From: Poindextera sp035604135
GTDB lineage: Bacteria > Pseudomonadota > Alphaproteobacteria > Caulobacterales > Caulobacteraceae
Assembly: GCA_035604135.1 (NCBI GenBank)
Contig: DATNJB010000056.1
Location: 15,205-79,204 of the forward strand
Length of the DNA: 64,000 nucleotides
Direction: 5' to 3'
Part shown: piece by piece, positions 40,096 through 49,297 of the stretch
Layout: each line of letters starts with the position of its first letter
Position numbering within the stretch: position 1 is the stretch's first letter
The notes under the pieces: generated by a model
The model's input: only the letters and a program-made list of their open reading frames with translations
The model's database searches: none
Told to the model about the DNA's origin: nothing
Translations under genes and position numbers: made by a program

Positions 40096-40742
40096 CCTAC
40101 ACGCTGCACAGCATGTGGCGGGCGACGGCGCCCTACCGCGTGCGGATCGGCCTGAACCTGAAGGGGCTGCCTTTTAACTATGTCGCGGTCGATCTGCCCG
40201 GCGGAGAACAGCGCCGCGAGCCCTATCTCGCCGTCAACCGGCAGGGTCTGGCGCCGGCGCTCGACGTCGGCGACCGCGTGCTCACCCAGAGCCTCGCCAT
40301 CCTCGAGTGGCTCGAGGAGACGCATCCCGAGCCCGCTCTCCTGCCCACGGACCCCCTCGACCGCGCAACCGTGCGCGCCATGGCCGAGATCGTGGCCTGC
40401 GACATCCATCCGCTGAACAACCTCCGCGTCCTGCAGGCGATCGAGGGCCTCGGCGTGGCCGGCGGCTCGGACGAACAACGCGCCTGGGTGCACCGCTGGA
40501 TCAACGCCGGCTTCGATGCGCTGGAGCCGATGGTTCAGCGCTACGGCGGCGGCTTCGCCTTCGGCTCGCAGCCTGGCCTCGCCGACTGCTGCCTGATCCC
40601 GCAGGTCTATTCGGCGAACCGCTTCAAGCTCGACCTTTCACCCTATCCGGCAATCAGGGCCGTGGCCGAGCGCGCGGCGGGGCATCCCGCCTTCGCCGCC
40701 GCCCATCCGGACAAACAGCCCGACGCGCCGCGCTTGCCGTAA
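40092..40742 (+). CDS. maiA: Maleylacetoacetate isomerase (zeta-class GST)
   Basis: The 216-residue product has an N-terminal thioredoxin-like half (L-H-S-M-W-R-A-T-A-P-Y-R-V-R-I-G-L-N-L-K-G) and helical C-terminal half with A-C-D-I-H-P-L-N-N-L-R-V-L, the zeta-class signature. It isomerises maleylacetoacetate to fumarylacetoacetate with glutathione. The S-S-x-[CS]-x-W-R-V-R motif usual near the N-terminus is changed to S-M-W-R-A-T-A-P-Y-R-V-R, so catalytic Ser/Cys placement differs from the textbook enzyme. It overlaps the regulator stop by 4 bp. Confidence 0.92.
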   Translation: MTYTLHSMWRATAPYRVRIGLNLKGLPFNYVAVDLPGGEQRREPYLAVNRQGLAPALDVGDRVLTQSLAILEWLEETHPEPALLPTDPLDRATVRAMAEIVACDIHPLNNLRVLQAIEGLGVAGGSDEQRAWVHRWINAGFDALEPMVQRYGGGFAFGSQPGLADCCLIPQVYSANRFKLDLSPYPAIRAVAERAAGHPAFAAAHPDKQPDAPRLP

Positions 40743-40809
40743 GGCCCGCGCGGCCGGTAGAGTTTTCCGCGAGGCACGCATTTCATAAGCCATTCAAGGG
40801 ACGAGAACG

Positions 40810-41727
40810 ATGGGACTGCTCGACGGGAAGGTTGTCTTGGTCACTGGCGGCGGGCGCGGGATCGGGCGTGAGACCGCGATGATCGCGGCGAGGCACGGGG
40901 CCAAGGTGGTGGTGAACGACCTCGGCGGCGACGTGCACGGCCAGGGCGCCGACAAGGCCCCGGCGCAGGAGGTCGTCGAACTGATCAAGGCGGCCGGCGG
41001 CGAGGCCATCGCCAACACCGAGAGCGTCACCGATCTGGCGGCGGTGAACCGCATGGTGCAGCAGGCGATGGACACCTTCGGCGGCCTGCACGCGATCGCC
41101 AATCCGGCAGGCATCCTGCGCGACCGCATGGTCCACAACATGACCGAGGACGAGTGGGACGCGATCATGACGGTCCACCTGCGCGGCCACTTCAACGTTG
41201 TGCGCGCCTCGATCAACCACTTCCGCAGCCAGCAGGACGGCTGCTACCTCATGTTCTCGTCGGGCTCGGGCCTGATCGGCAACATCGGCCAGACCAACTA
41301 CGGCGCGGCCAAGAACGGCATCGCCGCCTTTTCGCGCATCGTCGCCATGGAGGGCGCGCGCAACAACGTGCGCTCGAACGCGATCGCGCCGGGGGCGGCC
41401 ACACGCATGACCGACTCGGTGCCGCGCGACGAGGAAGCGGCCAAGCGCCGCGAAGCCACGCGCGAGATGCAGAGCCCGGTACGGCCCGCCGAGCTCACCG
41501 TCGCGCTGATGACGGACGCGGCGAAGTCGATCTCGGGCCAGGTGTTCGGCGCCGGCGGCTACAACCTCTCGGTCTACTCCCAGCCGCGGCCGATCAAGAC
41601 CTACTCGCGCGAGGGCGGCTGGGATGTGCCGGCGATCATCAAGGACTTCTTTCCGCGCGCCGAGGAACTCTACACCCCGCTCGGCCGCACAGCCCCGGCG
41701 CCTGCGATCGCTGTGCCGGTGAGCTGA
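40810..41727 (+). CDS. SDR family oxidoreductase (peroxisomal MFE / FabG-like)
   Basis: The 305-residue product is a classical short-chain dehydrogenase: T-G-G-G-R-G-I-G near residue 12, V-V-N-D-L-G-G for the cofactor acid, and Ser with Y-G-A-A-K (catalytic Tyr and Lys). The usual N-N-A-G is N-P-A-G here. The extended D-L-G-G-D-V-H-G-Q-G-A-D loop is seen in the 3-hydroxyacyl-CoA dehydrogenase part of multifunctional enzyme type 2, which supports a beta-oxidation or sterol side-chain role. It is followed by an enoyl-CoA hydratase gene 12 bp away. Confidence 0.9.
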   Translation: MGLLDGKVVLVTGGGRGIGRETAMIAARHGAKVVVNDLGGDVHGQGADKAPAQEVVELIKAAGGEAIANTESVTDLAAVNRMVQQAMDTFGGLHAIANPAGILRDRMVHNMTEDEWDAIMTVHLRGHFNVVRASINHFRSQQDGCYLMFSSGSGLIGNIGQTNYGAAKNGIAAFSRIVAMEGARNNVRSNAIAPGAATRMTDSVPRDEEAAKRREATREMQSPVRPAELTVALMTDAAKSISGQVFGAGGYNLSVYSQPRPIKTYSREGGWDVPAIIKDFFPRAEELYTPLGRTAPAPAIAVPVS

Positions 41728-41739
41728 CCGCTGCCTGAC

Positions 41740-42594
41740 ATGCCCTACGAAACCCTGCTCTATGAGGTGGCGGACAGGGTCGCCACGATCACGCTCAACC
41801 GGCCGGAGCGGTTCAACGCCATCGAGCGGCTGATGCCGCGGGAGATCCGCGCGGCGGTCGAGCAGGCCGAGCGCGATCCGGACGTGCACGTGATCGTGGT
41901 CAAAGGGGCCGGCAAGGGCTTCTGCGGCGGCTACGACCTGAAGAAGTTCGCCGAACGCTCGGACGGCGATGCGACCGGCGGCCAGGAGATGCCTTGGGAT
42001 CCGACCGTCGACTTCGCCGGCATGTGGCGCAACACCCAGGACTTCATGGCGCTCTGGCGGGCGCGCAAGCCGACCATCGCCCAGGTGCACGGCGCGGCCG
42101 TCGCCGGCGGCTCGGACATCGCGCTCTGTTGCGACTTCCTGATCATGGCCGAGGACGCCCGCATCGGCTACCCGCCGGCCCGTGTCTGGGGCGTGCCGAC
42201 CCCGGCCATGTGGGTCTATCGGCTAGGCCCGCAGGCGGCCAAGCGGCTGATGATGACCGGCGACCTGATCACGGGGACGGAAGCAGCGCAGATGGGCCTG
42301 GCGCTCCGCGCCGTGCCGGCGGCCAGGCTCGAGGCCGAAGTCGAGGCGCTCGTCAGCCGCCTGCGCGGGGTGCCGCGCAACCAGTTGATGATGACCAAGA
42401 TGGTGGTCAACCAGGCCTACGAGAATATGGGCCTGGCCACGACCCAGATGCTTGCCACCTTCTTCGACGGGGTCGCCCGCCACAGCCCCGAGGGCATCTG
42501 GTTCCGCGAGCGGGCCGAGGAGGTCGGCTTCAAACAGGCGGTGGCCGAGCGCGACTCCGGCGAGCCGATCGCCCCGCACGTCTCCAAGCGCTAG
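41740..42594 (+). CDS. Enoyl-CoA hydratase/isomerase (crotonase) family protein
   Basis: The 284-residue product is a crotonase: I-T-L-N-R-P-E-R-F-N-A at the start, G-A-G-K-G-F-C-G-G-Y-D-L-K (oxyanion hole), and V-H-G-A-A-V-A-G-G-S-D-I-A-L-C-C-D-F-L-I for the second oxyanion segment. In the usual acid/base position there is no clear glutamate pair, as the sequence continues A-R-I-G-Y-P-P-A-R-V-W-G, so whether it hydrates, isomerises or thioesterifies cannot be judged. It lies 12 bp downstream of the SDR gene, suggesting a two-step acyl-CoA conversion. Confidence 0.9.
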   Translation: MPYETLLYEVADRVATITLNRPERFNAIERLMPREIRAAVEQAERDPDVHVIVVKGAGKGFCGGYDLKKFAERSDGDATGGQEMPWDPTVDFAGMWRNTQDFMALWRARKPTIAQVHGAAVAGGSDIALCCDFLIMAEDARIGYPPARVWGVPTPAMWVYRLGPQAAKRLMMTGDLITGTEAAQMGLALRAVPAARLEAEVEALVSRLRGVPRNQLMMTKMVVNQAYENMGLATTQMLATFFDGVARHSPEGIWFRERAEEVGFKQAVAERDSGEPIAPHVSKR

Positions 42595-42676
42595 ATCACT
42601 TGCAGCGCCCCGCCGTGTGCCTTGCATGCGTGCGCCTGCGCGGGCGACCTGCTCGCGGCCGCAGCGAGGCCCTAGT

Positions 42677-45600
42677 CTAGCCCGCCGTCGCCTTGCTGAT
42701 CGTCGCCTCGGAGTCGCGGGTGATCATGGTATTGAACGGGTCGACGCCGGCGAACTTCGGCGGGCGGCTGACGATGAGGTTGATCGTCTGCACGCCGGTG
42801 TGGATCGGCACACGCTGTACAGCGATGACCTTCGATGCGTCGTAGCCCGGCGAGGCCGGCTCGACGTCGAAGGCGCCGACGTCCACCGTCTCGTTCATCG
42901 GCGTGGGCGTCTCGCGACCCTGCCCGTCGGCGTAGACCTTCTTGGCGTCGACCGTTAGGGCGAGGTCGTACTTGCCGTCGGCGCGCTTGCTGTACACCGC
43001 CTTTGTCGCCTTAAGGTCATAGAGGGTGATCTTCTCGAACAGGTCGGTGATCAGCTGCTGCTTGTCGGCCGGCGCGACCTTGCGGAAGTCGTTCACGAGG
43101 TCGAGCGAGGTTGGGTACGGCGGACCCTTGAAGGCGTAGTCGTGCAACAGCATCCGCAGCGCCTTGTCGACGTTGTCCTCGCCGATCTGGTCCTGCAGGC
43201 GGTACATGACCACCGAGCCCTTGCGGTAGTGGATGTAGGGCTGGTCCTCGACCCGCTCGAGCGGCTGTTCGTCCAGCACCGAGCCGCCGCGCGCGCGGAG
43301 GTAGCTGTCGAGCTCGAAGCGCAGGAACTTGCGCATCATGTAGGGCCCGTACATGTGCTTCATCACCATGCCGGCGGAGTACTGCGCCAGCGTCTCCGAC
43401 AGCATGGTGTCGCCCTGCTCGTCGGCGCCGATCACCTGGTGAGCCCACCACTGGTGGCCGAGCTCGTGTGCGCCCACGTAGGTGACCATGTCGACCTTCG
43501 CTGGGTCGCGCTGGTCGGCGATGAAGAAGATTCCCTCCGACCACGGAATGGTGCCGGCACCGAAGGATTCGGCGAAGGAGCCTTGCGGGGCGGGGAACTC
43601 GAGCACCCGCACCTGGCGGAACTGATAGGGGCTGTAGTTGGCGTTGTAGTAGTCCAGCCCGGCCTCCATCGTGCGCTGCATGCGCGCCACGTTCCATGGA
43701 TGCTTGGGGTCGTAGTAGACGCTGATCGCCACGCCCTTGTAATTGACGGTCGAGACGGCGTACCGCGCCGACAGCGCCGAGAAGAAATAGAGCACCGGCT
43801 GGTCCATCAGGAAGCGGACGGTCCGGCGACCGTCCTTCACGACCTCCGACACGGCGTAGCCGGGCGCGATCGGAATCTGGTCGGCGTCGGTAGTGACGGA
43901 GATGTCGGCGGTCACCCAGTCAGCGTCATGGCCGAGGTAGTTGAAGCGGTCGGCGCCGGGCGTTCCAAGCTGCGGAATGCGCAGCTCCGCCGGCAGGCCG
44001 TACTTCCGTCGCTTTGAGCGGTCCTGCAGCAGAGCCTGCCGGTCCATGCCGATCACGGGCGCGACGTCCTGTGTGGTCACGAAGGCGCCGTTGTCCATGA
44101 TGTTGACGATATTGCCGCTGTTGCGGAAGCCGTGCTGGGCGTGGGTGGTCACGAAACTCAGCATCCGGGTTTCACCCGGTTGCATCGGGTGATCGAAGGT
44201 GTAGATGCGGTAGTTGTATTCGGGGACGTTGGTGGTCAGCTTCGCGCCGTCGACGATGACGCTGTTGACCGTCAGGTCCTGAACGAAGCGCACGTGCAGC
44301 GTGGCGATCGGCCCGTTCGTGCGGTTCTGGAGCACGTAGCTACCGGCCGTGACCACCTTGGGCGCGTGCGGCCAGATCTGGAAGTCGAGCTTGACCGAGG
44401 TGATCTTCGGCTGCGGCAGCGTCTCGTACCGCAGGAACTTCTTCTCGTAGTCGGCGGTCCAACGCTCGACCCCGAGGGTCGTGCGGTAGGGATTCCAGAC
44501 GTGGGTGTTGATGAAGATATAGGCGCCTGACGTAACGAAGACGGCGAGGCCGACGGCTACGAGGGCGCCCGCCGTCCCCCGTAGGCGCGAGGGCAGGCGG
44601 CGCAGGCGCGGCATGAGCCGGCTCTCGGTCCCCCGGCGCCACAAGCCGTACGCCAGCACCAGCAGCACCAGCGCGAAGCCGGCCCAGTAGACCCGAAACC
44701 AGTAGGCGGCTATCCAGTAGTGGCCTTGGCCGTTCATGTCGGAGAGCGGAACGGTCGGACCATTGCCGAACTGGTAGAGGTTGTCCTCGAAGCCCAGGGT
44801 CGTGAGCACGACCGTCGAGATCAGGTAGACGACCATCACCGCCCAGCCGACGAACTTGTGCGGGCTGAGCGCTTGCACGAAGATCGCGAGCGCTGCGACC
44901 AGGGTGAGGTCGATCGCGTTCGGCAGGACGTACCAGAGCAGGTACTCGCCGATCTGGAAGTCGAAGAACCCCTTGATCGCCTGCATCGCGATGGCGACGG
45001 CCGAGCCGACGACCAGCGTCGAGACCAGCACGAGCGCCAGCGCGAGCGTCTTCGGCGCCACGTACATCCAGTCGGCGATCGGCGTGGCGTCGATGATCTC
45101 GTTCGTGCGCCGCTCGCGCTCGCGCCAGACGAGCTCGCCAGCATAGTAGATCGCGATGACCAGCCCGAAGAAAGTGTAGGCCGCGTCCAGCGCCCCGATC
45201 ATCACCCGCGTGACCGGATAGATACGACCGTCGTAGAGGCCGATCTCGGTCGAGAAGTAGAGGTTGCCGAGCGAGAGCAGCGCCGCTAGGCCCAGGAGCA
45301 CGAAGTAGGCCGGGCTGCCGAATACCTGCAGGGCGTCGAGTTTGGTGCGCGCCCAGAGCTGGGCGAGGATGGCGCGTGTGTCGAACACCGGCCTGACGCC
45401 GCCGCCGAGCGCCAGCGCGCGGATCTCGGCCGGGGCGGACTCCTCGAGCCGCGCCTTCCGCCCTCGCCCCCCGCCCGCGACGGCTCGTAGGTTGAACAGC
45501 CAGTAGGATGAGGCGAGCACAGCGGCGGCCACGCTCAGCCAGATCACCTTCTGCCAGAGTATGTCGCCGGCGATCGGGGGGAGCTGGGTGTTGAGCTCGC

Positions 45601-46273
45601 TCGCCGTCCAATAGCGCATGGCGGCGAAAAAGCTGGTCCCGCCAAAGGGGTCGGTGAGGGCGGCGAGATGGATGAAGTCGGGCCGGTTGAGCGCGAACCC
45701 CGAGACCGTTCTCAGCACGAACAGGGCGACCAGCCCGACGTAGGCCCACATCATCGAGCGCGTGACGGTGGTAAGCGTGAAAAACACCGCTGCGCAGAAG
45801 ATGATCACTGGCAGGGCGACGATGGCATAGGCGTAGGCGTAGTGGAGCGGCGCGAAGGGCCCTAGGGTCTCGCGATCGACCCATGGGGCGACCGAGCCCA
45901 GCCAGAGCCCGATCGGCACGGCGAGGAACGCGAGCGCGGCCGCGGCGAGCGAGCCGCAGAAACGGCCATAGAGGTAGTCAAACTTCCGGATCGGCGTCGC
46001 GCGGATGATCGACCCAAAGCCGGTGTCGTCGTCGCGCACGATGACGTTGGCGACGAAGGCCACGACGACGAACATGTAGATGTAGGCGAACAGGAAGGTG
46101 CTCTGGATCAGCACGAACGGCGCGTTCTTGTGCACGTTGTCGGTCGAGCCAATCTGGATGACGCTCGAGGCGGCCGAGCCGAACGCCAGCAGCGCGAAGA
46201 TGACGACCGCGATCCAGAAGATCGGCTGGCGGAGCTGGTAGCGGAACTCGAAGCCCGCGATCTTGGCGAACAT
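42677..46273 (-). CDS. ABC transporter permease fused to M1-family aminopeptidase
   Basis: The 1198-residue product joins an ABC-2-type permease, with at least twelve membrane helices in the first 600 residues in two sets, to a C-terminal M1 metallopeptidase domain (about 630-1180). The peptidase has the zinc motif H-E-L-G-H near residue 933 and the downstream Glu in S-E-T-L-A-Q-Y about 20 residues later. The matching ATPase is the next gene upstream, 11 bp away. Such fusions occur in several Gram-negative groups and the peptidase faces the periplasm. The substrate is not known. Confidence 0.92.
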   Translation of the reverse strand: MFAKIAGFEFRYQLRQPIFWIAVVIFALLAFGSAASSVIQIGSTDNVHKNAPFVLIQSTFLFAYIYMFVVVAFVANVIVRDDDTGFGSIIRATPIRKFDYLYGRFCGSLAAAALAFLAVPIGLWLGSVAPWVDRETLGPFAPLHYAYAYAIVALPVIIFCAAVFFTLTTVTRSMMWAYVGLVALFVLRTVSGFALNRPDFIHLAALTDPFGGTSFFAAMRYWTASELNTQLPPIAGDILWQKVIWLSVAAAVLASSYWLFNLRAVAGGGRGRKARLEESAPAEIRALALGGGVRPVFDTRAILAQLWARTKLDALQVFGSPAYFVLLGLAALLSLGNLYFSTEIGLYDGRIYPVTRVMIGALDAAYTFFGLVIAIYYAGELVWRERERRTNEIIDATPIADWMYVAPKTLALALVLVSTLVVGSAVAIAMQAIKGFFDFQIGEYLLWYVLPNAIDLTLVAALAIFVQALSPHKFVGWAVMVVYLISTVVLTTLGFEDNLYQFGNGPTVPLSDMNGQGHYWIAAYWFRVYWAGFALVLLVLAYGLWRRGTESRLMPRLRRLPSRLRGTAGALVAVGLAVFVTSGAYIFINTHVWNPYRTTLGVERWTADYEKKFLRYETLPQPKITSVKLDFQIWPHAPKVVTAGSYVLQNRTNGPIATLHVRFVQDLTVNSVIVDGAKLTTNVPEYNYRIYTFDHPMQPGETRMLSFVTTHAQHGFRNSGNIVNIMDNGAFVTTQDVAPVIGMDRQALLQDRSKRRKYGLPAELRIPQLGTPGADRFNYLGHDADWVTADISVTTDADQIPIAPGYAVSEVVKDGRRTVRFLMDQPVLYFFSALSARYAVSTVNYKGVAISVYYDPKHPWNVARMQRTMEAGLDYYNANYSPYQFRQVRVLEFPAPQGSFAESFGAGTIPWSEGIFFIADQRDPAKVDMVTYVGAHELGHQWWAHQVIGADEQGDTMLSETLAQYSAGMVMKHMYGPYMMRKFLRFELDSYLRARGGSVLDEQPLERVEDQPYIHYRKGSVVMYRLQDQIGEDNVDKALRMLLHDYAFKGPPYPTSLDLVNDFRKVAPADKQQLITDLFEKITLYDLKATKAVYSKRADGKYDLALTVDAKKVYADGQGRETPTPMNETVDVGAFDVEPASPGYDASKVIAVQRVPIHTGVQTINLIVSRPPKFAGVDPFNTMITRDSEATISKATAG

Positions 46274-46284
46274 CGCGGGTTTCC

Positions 46285-47178
46285 TCAGGCGGCGCGGCGG
46301 CTGGCGACAAGGGTGGAGAAGTAGACGTCCTCGAGGCCGCCATCGACATGGGCGAAGCCGTCGCCGGGGTCCGCATCGGCGAGCACGTGCACGACGGTCT
46401 GGCCCGCAAACAGCCGGGTCGAAATCACCTCGTGTCGCGCGCGCACGGCCTCCAGCTCGGCCTTGCTCATGGCCTTCATCCAGACTCGGCCTTTGAGTTG
46501 GTCGATCAGCCCGACCGGCTCGCCCTCGCGCACGATCCTTCCCTCGGCGATGATGGCCATGCGGGGACAGAGGTCCGAGACGTCCTCGACGATGTGGGTC
46601 GAGAGGATGACGACGACGTTCTCGCCGATCTCGGCCAGCAGGTTCAGGAACCTGAGCCGCTCCTCGGGGTCCAGCCCCGCCGTCGGCTCGTCGACGATGA
46701 TCAGCGACGGGCTGCCGATCAGCGCCTGGGCGATGCCAAAGCGTTGGCGCATGCCGCCGGAGTAGCCGGCCAGCGCCTTCTTGCGCACGTCCCAGAGATT
46801 GGTCTGATTGAGCAGATGCGCGACCGCCGCCTTGCGCGCCTTTGCGTCGCCGACGCCCTTCAGGATGGCCATATGGTCGAGCATCTCCAGCGCTGAGACG
46901 CGCGGATAGACCCCGAAATCCTGCGGAAGGTAGCCGAGCTGGCGGCGGAGCGCGGTCGGGTCGCGGACCACGTCGATCCCGCCGAAGGTGATCCGGCCAG
47001 AGGTCGGCGCCTGCAGCGTGGCGACGTCGCGCATGAGTGTCGACTTGCCCGCGCCATTCGGGCCGAGCAGGCCATAGAGCCCGTGCGGGATGTCGAGCGA
47101 CACGTCGTCGAGGGCGCGGACGCCGTTCGGGTAGACGTGGGTCAGCTGCTCGATCTTCAGGACAGCTTCAGCGGGCAT
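46285..47178 (-). CDS. ABC transporter ATP-binding protein
   Basis: The 297-residue product is an ABC ATPase: Walker A G-P-N-G-A-G-K-S-T (near residue 40), Q-loop Y-L-P-Q-D-F-G-V-Y, signature Y-S-G-G-M-R-Q-R, Walker B L-I-I-V-D-E-P-T-A-G-L-D, and the H-loop S-T-H. The G-L-Y-G-L-L-G-P-N-G-A and P-Q-D-F-G-V-Y-P features fit the ATPases that accompany M1-fused permeases. It is the first gene of a two-gene operon whose promoter lies in the 430-bp gap upstream. Confidence 0.95.
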   Translation of the reverse strand: MPAEAVLKIEQLTHVYPNGVRALDDVSLDIPHGLYGLLGPNGAGKSTLMRDVATLQAPTSGRITFGGIDVVRDPTALRRQLGYLPQDFGVYPRVSALEMLDHMAILKGVGDAKARKAAVAHLLNQTNLWDVRKKALAGYSGGMRQRFGIAQALIGSPSLIIVDEPTAGLDPEERLRFLNLLAEIGENVVVILSTHIVEDVSDLCPRMAIIAEGRIVREGEPVGLIDQLKGRVWMKAMSKAELEAVRARHEVISTRLFAGQTVVHVLADADPGDGFAHVDGGLEDVYFSTLVASRRAA

Positions 47179-47391
47179 GGATCACCTTTGCGCGCCGGCA
47201 GCGCGGCCGGCAACTCCATTGTCGCGATGCGGACGAGCGGGAAATCCGCTTTCGTAGAAGGGAGTTAGAGTCTGAGGCGGCCCCGCCGACCACGCGCGAA
47301 ACGATATCAGCGCCGACAACCATGACAAGGCTCCCAACGGTTAGTAGTGATTACAAATACGCAATGTCCATCGGTCCGAGCTCTGTAACTC

Positions 47392-47411
47392 ATAGGTTAC
47401 GTGTGACCTAT
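47392..47411. promoter_or_regulatory. Inverted repeat in the 430-bp gap before the ABC operon
   Basis: ATAGGTTA (47392-47399) and TGACCTAT (47404-47411) form an 8-bp inverted repeat with one mismatch around CGTG. It lies in the AT-rich middle of the 47179-47607 gap, which otherwise holds no gene I can support. It could regulate the minus-strand ABC operon or the plus-strand sulfatase. Confidence 0.4.
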
Positions 47412-47607
47412 AGGTGATGCGACCCCAAGTGGGACCGAATAGTCGCCGGCGCGGCCGGCGGTGCGGCGGGACGCTGACCCCGAAACCGTCCGCCGACACG
47501 CGACGGACGCCGGCGTGCCTACATAAGCCCCCCGCGGACGCCCTCCCCAAACGCCGGAAAGGTCACTAGCCTAGTCGTCTCCGGCTCCAGCTCTTTCGAG
47601 GTCGCCC

Positions 47608-49131
47608 GTGTCCGCACCGCTCAACGTGCTCTTCATCACCGCCGACCAGTGGCGGGGCGACTGCCTGTCCGCGCTGGGCCACCCGGTCGTGAAGACGCCG
47701 CACCTCGACGCGCTGGCCGCCGAGAGCGTTCATTTCGCCCGCCACTTCGCCAACACCGCGCCCTGCGGACCCAGCCGCGCCTCGCTGCACACGGGCCTCT
47801 ACCTGCAGAACCACCGCAGCCACGCCAACGGCACGCCGCTCGACGCCCGCCATACCAACTGGGCGCTCGAGGTGAAGGCGCTTGGCTACGACCCGGTGCT
47901 GTTCGGGTATACCGACACCAGCGTCGATCCGCGTACGGTGGAAAAGGACGACCCCTGGCTCTTCACCTACGAGGGGCCGCTGCCGGGCATCCGGCCGCTG
48001 GTGCTGATGGACGACAACCCGAAGCCATGGACCGATTGGCTGAACGCCAAGGGCTACCCGACGCCCAGACGCGCTGCGCTCGCCTACAGCGAACGGGCGG
48101 CAGGGCCCGAGTACGAGGATGGCGCGCTGCATCCCCGGCCGCTCGTCTACCCGCTCGAGGTCGACGACACCGCGTTCCTGACCGGCCAATTGATCGACTA
48201 CATGAGGACCGCAAAGGACCCCTTCGTCGCCCACCTCTCGCTGCTCCGCCCGCACCCGCCGTTCGTCGCCCCCGAGCCCTACAACGCCATGTACGACCCG
48301 GCGACGCTGCCGCCGTTCCATCGCCGACCCACCGCTGAGGAGGAGGGCCGGCAGCATCCGTGGCTCGCCTGGCGCTTGAGCCAGCGCGAGTTCCGCGCCA
48401 CCGACAACGAGCTGCGGCTCCGCCGGCTGAAGGCGGTCTACTACGGCCTGATGAGCCGCGTCGACGCCGCGGTCGGCGCGCTGATGGCTTACTTGCGCGA
48501 CTCTGGGCTTATCGACCGCACCCTGATCATCTTCACCTCCGATCACGGCGAGGAGATCGGCGACCACTGGCTGATCGGCAAGGGCGGCTATTTCGACGGC
48601 TCCTACCACATCCCGCTGATCGTCCGGGACCCCAGGGCACGGGCCGACGCAGGCCGCGGCGCGCGCATCGACCGCTTCACCGAGAACGTCGATGTGATGC
48701 CCACGCTGCTCGAGGCTGTCGGGGCCGAGATCCCCCGCCAATGCGACGGCGAGAGCCTGATGCCTTTCATCAACGGGCAGGCGGCGCCCAGCGCCTGGCG
48801 CAGCGAGGCGCACTGGGAATACGACTTCCGCGACGATGCCGAGGCGGCGACCGGCGAGCATGACCTGACGCCCGACCAGTGCTCGATGAACGTGCTCCGC
48901 GGCGAGCGCTACAAGTACGTCCACTTCACGCGCCTGCCGCCGCTGCTGTTCGACATGGCCGCCGATCCGCACGAGATGCACGACCTCTCCACTGACCCGG
49001 CGCACGCACCGGCGATGCTCGCCTGCGCCCAGCAGATGCTCTCCTGGCGCATGACCCATGACGAGCGGACCCTGACCCACCTCAGGCTGACGCATCAGGG
49101 CGTCGTCGAGCGCGCCACGGCCCGTTACTGA
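47608..49131 (+). CDS. Sulfatase / phosphonate monoester hydrolase-like enzyme
   Basis: The 507-residue product is an alkaline-phosphatase-superfamily sulfatase. Its formylglycine precursor motif is C-G-P-S-R (Cys53), the metal-binding D at the N-terminus is in I-T-A-D-Q-W-R-G-D, and the C-terminal D-H-G-E-E-I-G-D-H is present. The segments N-H-R-x-x-x-N-x-x-P-L-D-A-R-H, L-G-Y-D-P-x-L-x-G-Y-T-D-T, and R-P-H-P-P-F-V-A are those of the phosphonate monoester hydrolase / arylsulfatase branch, promiscuous enzymes acting on sulfate and phosphonate/phosphodiester esters. There is no signal peptide. No formylglycine-generating enzyme gene is in the window. Confidence 0.9.
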   Translation: MSAPLNVLFITADQWRGDCLSALGHPVVKTPHLDALAAESVHFARHFANTAPCGPSRASLHTGLYLQNHRSHANGTPLDARHTNWALEVKALGYDPVLFGYTDTSVDPRTVEKDDPWLFTYEGPLPGIRPLVLMDDNPKPWTDWLNAKGYPTPRRAALAYSERAAGPEYEDGALHPRPLVYPLEVDDTAFLTGQLIDYMRTAKDPFVAHLSLLRPHPPFVAPEPYNAMYDPATLPPFHRRPTAEEEGRQHPWLAWRLSQREFRATDNELRLRRLKAVYYGLMSRVDAAVGALMAYLRDSGLIDRTLIIFTSDHGEEIGDHWLIGKGGYFDGSYHIPLIVRDPRARADAGRGARIDRFTENVDVMPTLLEAVGAEIPRQCDGESLMPFINGQAAPSAWRSEAHWEYDFRDDAEAATGEHDLTPDQCSMNVLRGERYKYVHFTRLPPLLFDMAADPHEMHDLSTDPAHAPAMLACAQQMLSWRMTHDERTLTHLRLTHQGVVERATARY

Positions 49132-49297
49132 GCGGCCGTCCCTTGCGCAGCCTCACCGTCGCCGTCTGGTGTTGGTCCGACGCCGATCGCAGCCCCGAGA
49201 TCCACGAGGCGGCCGAATATCATCTGCGCAGGCTCCGCCGACGTAAGCTTGTGCGAGGCGCGGCGACCGGCTAGCGCTCAGGTTGCACGGGGTGTCG

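Noticed and set aside
47566..49095. Long minus-strand open frame of 509 codons
   Set aside because: It is antisense to the sulfatase gene and shows no domain; the composition is a shadow.
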